Shown: positions 57,286-64,000 of the stretch, one piece after another
How the letters are laid out: every line of letters begins with the position of its first letter
How positions within the stretch are numbered: position 1 is the first letter of the stretch
Source of the DNA: Heterodera schachtii
Lineage: Eukaryota; Nematoda; Chromadorea; Rhabditida; Heteroderidae
Length of the DNA: 64,000 nt
Direction of reading: 5' to 3'
Assembly: GCA_023374025.1 (NCBI GenBank)
Contig: SIJG01000011.1
Coordinates: 889,343 to 953,342 of the forward strand
The notes under the pieces: model-generated
Told to the model about the DNA's origin: nothing
Database searches by the model: none
What the model saw: the letters and a program-made list of their open reading frames with translations, nothing else
Translations under genes and position numbers: made by a program

Positions 57286-59095
57286 AGGAAGAATTGGGTT
57301 CCCTACTCTACAATTTCTGGGGCCGACTCAGTCCACAAGGATAGAATAAAGAGATTGGGATTTTTGGAAATATTTTTCAAATTTTCACGGACAAACCCGT
57401 TCTGGAAAATGCCAAGGAAGTACTGGGTCCCTGCTATACAATTTCTGGGGCCGACTCAGTCCACAAGGATAGAATAAAGAGATTGGGATTTTAGGAAATA
57501 TTTTTCAAATTTTCACGGACAAACCCGTACTGGAAAATTCCAAGGAAGTATTGGGTTCCCTACTCTACAATTTCTGGGGCCGACTCAGTCCACAAGGATA
57601 GAATAAAGAGATTGGGATTTTAGGAAATATTTTTCAAATTTTCACGGACAAACCCGTACTGGAAAATTCCAAGGAAGTATTGGGTTCCCTACTCTACAAT
57701 TTCTGGGCCGACTCAGTCCACAAGGATAGAATAAAGAGATTGGGATTTTTGGAAATATTTTTCAAATTTTCACGGACAAACCCGTACTGGAAAATTCTAA
57801 GGAAGTATTGGGTTCTCTACTCTACAATTTCTGGGGCCGACTCAGTCCACAAAGATAGAAAAAAGAGATTGGGATTTTTAGAAATATTTTTCAAATTTTC
57901 ACGGACAAACCCATACTGGAAAATTCCAAGGAAGAATTGGGTTCCCTACTCTACAATTTCTGGGGCCGACTCAGTCCACAAGGATAGAATAAAGAGATTG
58001 GGATTTTTGGAAATATTTTTCAAATTTTCACGGACAAACCCGTACTGGAAAATGCCAAGGAAGTATTGTGTTCCCTACTCTACAATTTCTGGGGCCGACT
58101 CAGTCCACAAAGATAAAAAAAGAGATTGGGATTTTTGGAAATATTTTTCAAATTTTCACGGACAAACCCGTACTGGAAAATTTCAAGGAAGTATTGGGTT
58201 CCCTACTCTACAATTTCTGGGGCCGACTCAGTCCACAAAGATAGAAAAAAGAGATTGGGATTTTTAGAAATATTTTTCAAATTTTCACGGACAAACCCGT
58301 ACTGGAAAATTCCAAGGAAGTATTGGGTTCCCTACTCTACAATTTCTGGGGCCGACTCAGTCCACAAGGATAGAATAAAGAGATTGGGATTTTTGGAAAT
58401 ATTTTTCAAATTTTCACGGACAAACCCGTACTGGAAAATGCCAAGGAAGTACTGGGTCCCTGCTATACAATTTCTGGGGCCGACTCAGTCCACAAGGATA
58501 GAATAAAGAGATTGGGATTTTAGGAAATATTTTTCAAATTTTCACGGACAAACCCGTACTGGAAAATTCCAAGGAAGTATTGGGTTCCCTACTCTACAAT
58601 TTCTGGGGCCGACTCAGTCCACAAAGATAGAAAAAAGAGATTGGGATTTTTAGAAATATTTTTCAAATTTTCACGGACAAACCCGTACTGGAAAATTCCA
58701 AGGAAGAATTGGGTTCCCTACTCTACAATTTCTGGGGCCGACTCAGTCCACAAGGATAGAATAAAGAGATTGGGATTTTTGGAAATATTTTTCAAATTTT
58801 CACGGACAAACCTGGAAAATGCCAAGGAAGTACTGGGTCCCTGCTATACAATTTCTGGGGCCGACTCAGTCCACAAGGATAGAATAAAGAGATTGGGATT
58901 TTTGGAAATATTTTTCAAATTTTCACGGACAAACCCGTACTGGAAAATGCCAAGGAAGTACTGGGTCCCTGCTATACAATTTCTGGGGCCGACTCAGTCC
59001 ACAAGGATAGAATAAAGAGATTGGGATTTTAGGAAATATTTTTCAAATTTTCACGGACAAACCCATACTGGAAAATGCCAAGGAAGTACTGGGTT
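57286..59095 (+). repeat. 128-bp satellite, array B, opposite orientation
   Basis: About 14 copies of the same unit, inverted relative to array A; the switch is at about 57,285 without a spacer. One unit (near 58,810) lacks about nine bases. The plus strand now carries the open frames (up to 195 codons). Confidence 0.95.
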
Positions 59096-59409
59096 ATGTA
59101 AATAACAAAACGATTTGCATGGAAGCACCATGGATACTGCGGGAAGGGGTAATTAACGAACCGAAAGCTAAAATTCACACCTTTAGAATAAATATTAATA
59201 GTTCTAAAAATAGGCCAAAAATGTCGTTTGGTGGGGACTTCTAGAAGAAAAGACGAACAAAAAATCATTGAAATTTCACTGATTCGGTCTCGATTTCCGC
59301 GTTTCAGCCCCTAAAAATGAGTTGTGGTAATAAAATAATCTTTTTATGGATTTAAGAAAAAAATTGGTGTTGTTTATTTCTTTTTATCTTTATTTCTGCT
59401 ATTTCTATG
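59096..59409. other. Satellite right flank
   Basis: Positions 59,105-59,230 match 41,365-41,500. No gene seen. Confidence 0.5.
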
Positions 59410-59994
59410 CGTGGTGAGTCGTTCCACAAAAAAGCTCAGTGTGGGCGTTCCACAAAAAAAGCTCAGTGATTGATAAAATTAAATAAATAAATTTAATGAT
59501 TCGATTCACAAAACACGGTGCCTTCCGCTTAACCCTAATGTACGGCGCGACGCAAGTCATTTTCAATTTTTTTTTATTTTCCAATTTTCACAATACTTCT
59601 CGGCAATTTTCTCCATTTGTAGTCGACACAACCGGACGCCATTAATACCGTTTTGTAGAGCTCATCGAGTTGCACAAAAAAGCCGCTGGTACCGGCACGC
59701 TTAGCTTGGGTTGGCCTTCGATAGGGGTCGGGGGCGAGGCTGAGGGCCCTCCGGCAGAGGTGCCCGACCCCTAACGGGCTCCAAGCGAATGGATCAAGAA
59801 CCGGACCCAGCCTGAAAGATAGCCCTTGAAAAACTCAACAAAAAATGGTTCTTAACCAGGCTGGTCCGGGTTCCGGATCAGGCAATTTTGGTGCCCCGAA
59901 AGTGGTGTGATAGACTTCCGGAAAATGGCCAATCAATCATTGAGCCTTTTTGTGGAACGCGCACACTGAGCTTTTTGTGGAACGACCTAGCACC
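59410..59994. mobile_element. Inverted-repeat MITE, GGTGCTAGGTCG family
   Basis: 585 bp with arms of about 35 bases containing CGTTCCACAAAAAGCTCAGTGTG, flanked by the 8-bp duplication TTTCTATG (59402-59409 and 59995-60002). The interior has a GC-rich hairpin (GGGGTCGGG with CCCGACCCC) at 59,725-59,775. The same end word occurs near 925, 20,073 and 61,145. Confidence 0.8.
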
Positions 59995-60552
59995 TTTCTA
60001 TGTGCTATTTCTTCATTTTTAATAAGATGTTTCATTTTTTCGCACGTAAAACCTGCACCAAATTTTGCATATCGATAGAGAAAAAAAATACTGCATCGTA
60101 AACGCTGAATTTGTTTTTGTTTTATGTTCTAGTTCAAAAATTGTAAAATAAAATATAAAAAATGCATTTCTTTTTCTCTCATTTTGGCATACTATTTTCA
60201 TGTTTCTAACCTTCAAAGAGCATTTTGAAAAGACACATTATCTCTTTCGCTCCCTTTCAATTTCTTCAATCATTTGTACGCTGTTCTAAACAAATTGGCC
60301 ATTAGCACTTTTTCACAAAAAAATTTAAGCCCCCTGATTTATAGTTTATGAAGGAATTTGATATGATTGGCACAGGCATTGGTCGGAACGCTTTTCGGGC
60401 TTGGGATCGGAAAAAAGCTGCCTGTTTCGGGTAACTCAAAACAGCCCGTTCGAGAAGCACCATGAATTATGGCATCTGAATTCCTTCCTCTCCTGCTGCT
60501 GTCTGTCCAATCCTTTTTTCCCTAATATAAGGCAATGTCTCATACACCCGGA
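59995..60552. other. Intergenic repeat fragments
   Basis: 60,130-60,210 is an inverted relative of 395-480. 60,240-60,320 is a decayed copy of the last exon-like piece of the 43-kb fragment. Confidence 0.4.
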
Positions 60553-61157
60553 CATCGTTCCCTAAAAACCGCCAAGGGGTAGGAAAACAAAAAATGTAAA
60601 ATATACAATTCATAACATGGCTCAATTTCAACCAAATTAAGATTTCATTCATTCAATAGCTTTAAGTGTTGTCTATCAGAATAGTATATAGAATTTTTTT
60701 TTTACAAAATTATAAAGAAGTTGATCATAACTTTCAATAAATCTTGAGTCAAATTCGTTTGACCAGAACTTTTTTGAAATCCAATGAAATTTTTTGATTT
60801 ATGGCTATCGAAAGATTTATAACTATTTTCAGAAGCAGTTAAATTAAATATTTTTGGAATTTTAACTCCTCTGTATAATCTATTAAATATTAAAATTCCA
60901 AAAATTTCACTGGGTTTCAAAAAAATTCTGGTCATTCAAATTTGATTAAAGATTTATTGAGATTTTATGTCCATAACTTTTTATGATTTTGTAATAAAAA
61001 AAAATTCTAAATTAATATTCCAGTGTGAACAACTTGAACTTTTGAATGACACCATAAATATTGATTTGGTTGAATTGAGCCAATTTATGAATTTGTATAT
61101 TTTACATTTTTTTGTTTTCCTACCCTTTGGCGGTTTTTAGGAAACGACCTAGCACCC
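60553..61157. mobile_element. Near-full-length foldback element
   Basis: Arms of up to about 250 bases: CGTTCCCTAAAAACCGCC and GGGGTAGGAAAACAAAAAAT on the left are mirrored by ATTTTTTTGTTTTCCTACCC and GGCGGTTTTTAGGAAACGACC on the right. CCGGAC occurs just outside both ends, but a full-length target duplication is not clear. Non-coding. Confidence 0.65.
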
Positions 61158-64000
61158 ATCCGGACTACGGTTGGGAACGGTAAATCTGCGCATATACCTA
61201 TTTGCAAAATTTATTTTACTTTTTTCCATAATGTAAGCATCAAAACGAAAGCCAATTCATGTGCAAGCTTAATGATGTGTGTGTGCTGCTCTTTGTGGTG
61301 TTGGTGGCTGTTGTTACGCGCCGGGGCGTAAGCGAACGAATGAAAATGAATGGGCAATGGGCACAATTCCTCCTGTCTCCCCGGCATTTTTCTGCTGGTG
61401 CTTTTCCTCCTCTTCCTCCTCCTCTTCTGCTAATGTTCCTGCTGTTGGTGCTGCACTACATATATATTTTTTTTGCCAATTTATGTGTGCCGAAAGTGGC
61501 GGCGGCCAGCAGCAGTGTACGTAATGTGCCCGCCGGGCCGTCAATTGCCGCCCCCGAGGCACTCGCCGTCCAATGAATGACGTCATTGGCAGATCTATCC
61601 CCCTCCTTCCCTCCCCTTCTGCTTGCTCTCTCTCTTCCTCCCTTTTTTACGAATTTTTGGCCACATTGGGAGAACTTGACACTGCTTCTTCTCCTTCTTC
61701 TGCTACTGCTGCTGCTGCTTTTGGCCAATTCTCACGTCATCTGTCGCCGCTGCACCCCGCGGTGCCCGCCCAATGTCCACACACACAAAAAGCGAATGAA
61801 TGAGTGTGTGGGTGGGTGTTGGTGCTAAAGTCGCTCCCCCCCCCTCCCTTTTTATACGCCGCTGTCTCCGTCTGTGCCATGGTCAGTCCAACAAGTCCAT
61901 TTTATGGCACACATTTAGCTTGTCGAGAATGAATGGCTATTATCAGATAACATAACGCTGTAGAATAATCAACAAAATCCGCATGGCCATGAATGTAGAA
62001 TCCGAAAGTTTTCTGCCATTCAAGCATTGACATATTTTTATTTTTTTACGGGGAAAGAAGTTAAGGAGAAATCTCAATTTTCAAAAATGGCATTTCTAAA
62101 ATTTACCTGAGAATTACAAAATTTTCCAATGGCACTTATTGGCATCGCCGCTTGCTCCCACAAATTTTTTTTCTAATTAATTACAAAACAAATAACCAAA
62201 CAATTAACTGAAGAAAATGCATTCAAGGGATAAACAAATTATAAAAGTTTTTTTTAATTGAGTGATAATTTATGAAACAATGTTCTTTGGCCTAAAACTA
62301 TCGGAAACACATTTAGAAAATTTTTTAAATAATTTTTTCATTTGTTGATCAAAAGATTCAGGTTTTTTAATTTTTGAGAACGTAACCTGCTTATGCATTT
62401 TCATTCATAATGAAATTTAATTGCAATTTGACACAATTAAATTGCCCGTCTCCGCCTCCTCCCAGGGAACCGGCCACTTTGGCGCCAGCCATTAGGCGCC
62501 AAACGCTATAACATTTTTATGTCATTCAAATTAAATAAGCTTTCTATCATTTTAAAGCGCTTAATACTCCCTAATAGTCTGAAAAATTTCAAAAAATTTA
62601 GTTGAGACACAAAAAGTTATGGCCAAAAATTAAAAAAATTGAATTTTTCTGGCAGTTTTGGCGCCGCACGCCATATCATCTTTTCAACCTAATATATTTT
62701 TCTGGAATTTTGTAGGCTAATAGAAAACATTTAATTCAATTGAATGGTATTAAGAGATTATTTCATTTGGTTGGATAAGTAAAAAGTTAAAACACTTTAA
62801 ATTTACTTTACAGCGCCAAAAATGCCACCGGGCCAAAGTGACCCCGACCCTCCTCCCACCCACCCATTTGTTTCCCATCAAATTTTCTGCAGCACTGCTG
62901 CTGTGTTTGTTGCTGCTTCTGCTAATGGTGGCGCTGTCTGCTGCTGGAATCGAATGCAGTCGCGCCATATTCGTGCATACAAATTAGCCCAAGTCAGCAG
63001 AGAGTACACACACTTTTGTGTGTATGTTGTGTGGGTGATTCTGCAGCACATAATACACTTACTGCTTGCTTCCCCCCCCCCGGTGCTGTTTCGTCCGCCG
63101 GTCAATTCGCTCCTCCCGCCGCCGGCGGAAGCGGCAGCTCCCGAATTGCCCCCCCCCCCTCACCGCTTCAACAGCACCATCCACCAATTTTTAGTGTTTC
63201 CGACGAGAAGCCCTCCCAATTCATTTCCATCCTCCCCGTCCCTCCTCTCCCACTTCCAAATCCATTCCCATTCATCCGTCAAGGTGCATGTGCTTACACA
63301 CCCGTCCCCTCCCCCCCCCCCTTCCGCACATTCGCATTTCTCTTCCGCCTCCCCCCCCCCCTCCCCTTCGGCTCAATAATGCCACTTTGTATAGAAATGG
63401 AGGCATAAGAATACCATGTAGAAAATAAGCATGCATAATATATTATTGTATAGGTATGAGAATGAGTGGTCTGTGTGTCTCTGTGTGTATTCATTTTCCC
63501 ATTTTGGTGCCACCACCGGCGCCGCCATTTTTTGTTCGGCATGCATATGTTGTCCCCCTCCCTCCCCCGGGGGAAATGGGCATGCCTGCTGGACCGGAGA
63601 GCGAAGTGGACCGGAAGTGAGCGAGCCAATGCCCGCCGCTTGGCATGAGATGGCCAGCGGTCTGCCTACCGCTTTCCCCGGGGGGGGGGGGGGCTTCGTC
63701 CTCCCAACTCTCTCCAGCGTTGGCCATCTGTCATGAGGCCATCACCACCACCAGCAGCAGCACCAGTAATGGAATTATCCAATTCTGCCTCGCCATCATT
63801 TTATGGTTGTCTTCCACTTCCGCTGCTGTTTGTTGGCATGCGCTTGTGCGCCGTCCGGTGGCGGTGCCAAGTGCCGCCGCCCTCCGCACAATGTCGAGAG
63901 TCTTGGGCCTCGCCCCCCCCCCCTCCCCCACATCCCTTCCACCACTTTCTTTTTCCTCCTTTCCCCTACCCCACTCATTTGGGCCATTTCTGGCCACTAC
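61158..64000. other. GC- and CT-rich region without supported genes
   Basis: Base composition changes near 61,250: long CT/C runs (several runs of nine or more C), CTTCCTCCTCC and CTGCTGCTG repeats, and TGTGTG stretches. Frames of up to 185 codons exist on both strands but are low complexity, lack splice logic and match no family. 62,485-62,822 contains a GGCGCC-ended foldback. Such DNA may be promoter or 5' UTR of a gene beyond the window. Confidence 0.5.

Noticed and set aside
53291..59095. CRISPR array
   Set aside because: The repeats are directly adjacent 128-bp satellite units without unique spacers, in a eukaryotic genome.
59690..59800. GC-rich hairpin resembling a tRNA
   Set aside because: The arms GGGGTCGGG/CCCGACCCC form a single hairpin within a MITE; no cloverleaf, T-loop or acceptor stem.
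62822..63379. Open frame of 185 codons in the GC-rich end
   Set aside because: Low-complexity proline/serine composition from CT-rich DNA, overlapping open frames on both strands, no recognisable domain.

Overview
The window reads as nuclear DNA of a plant-parasitic cyst nematode (Globodera/Heterodera type). This is inferred from gene content, not from a marker locus. The DNA is AT-rich, genes are split by short introns, several start codons sit just after a pyrimidine-rich TTTYAG acceptor (consistent with spliced-leader trans-splicing), at least two introns fit only with GC-AG ends, and the gene families are those expanded in cyst nematodes: BTB-BACK-MATH proteins, F-box-like proteins with a conserved C-terminal block, and SPRY proteins of the SPRYSEC type.

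Layout. 1-8.8 kb: a BTB-BACK-MATH gene (+) and an ankyrin-repeat gene (-). 9-19.3 kb: a divergent 14-3-3 gene, two near-identical copies of a small membrane-protein gene 3.64 kb apart, one intact and three broken F-box-like copies, and a SPRY remnant. 19.3-22.8 kb: AT-rich DNA with short hAT-type elements. 22.9-24.6 kb: an intact but short WASP-like gene (WH1 plus CRIB, no VCA) on the minus strand. 25.4-28.2 kb: a hAT-type element, GC-rich hairpins and a pogo/Tigger-type transposase remnant. 28.8-35.5 kb: a complete, very young LTR element, described below. 36.2-40.8 kb: a Mutator-like foldback element and a FAF1/UBXN-3-type gene (-). 41-48 kb: repeats, a broken F-box-like gene (-) and an F-box-like gene (+). 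48.8-52.1 kb: a hAT-type element and a SPRY gene (+). 53.3-59.1 kb: two opposed arrays of a 128-bp satellite. 59.4-61.2 kb: two more foldback elements. 61.2-64 kb: GC- and CT-rich DNA without a supported gene.

The outstanding object is the LTR element at 28,835-35,458. Its 289-bp terminal repeats look identical by eye, it has a target-site duplication, a primer-site-like sequence and a polypurine tract. Its pol is gutted: a retropepsin-like segment is followed directly by an integrase C-terminal tail, with no reverse transcriptase, RNase H or integrase core. In the env position it carries one intact 1122-codon frame for a UPF1-like SF1 helicase ending in a CCHC zinc knuckle. It looks like a non-autonomous retroelement that captured, and recently mobilised, a helicase gene.

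Some host genes belong to ubiquitin-linked families (BTB-BACK-MATH, F-box-like, UAS-UBX), but there is no operon-like organisation and no evidence that they act together. Several reading frames are broken by single bases, often at homopolymers, so pseudogenes and uncorrected assembly errors cannot be separated from sequence alone. Exon boundaries are hand-built from splice signals, reading phase and family similarity.
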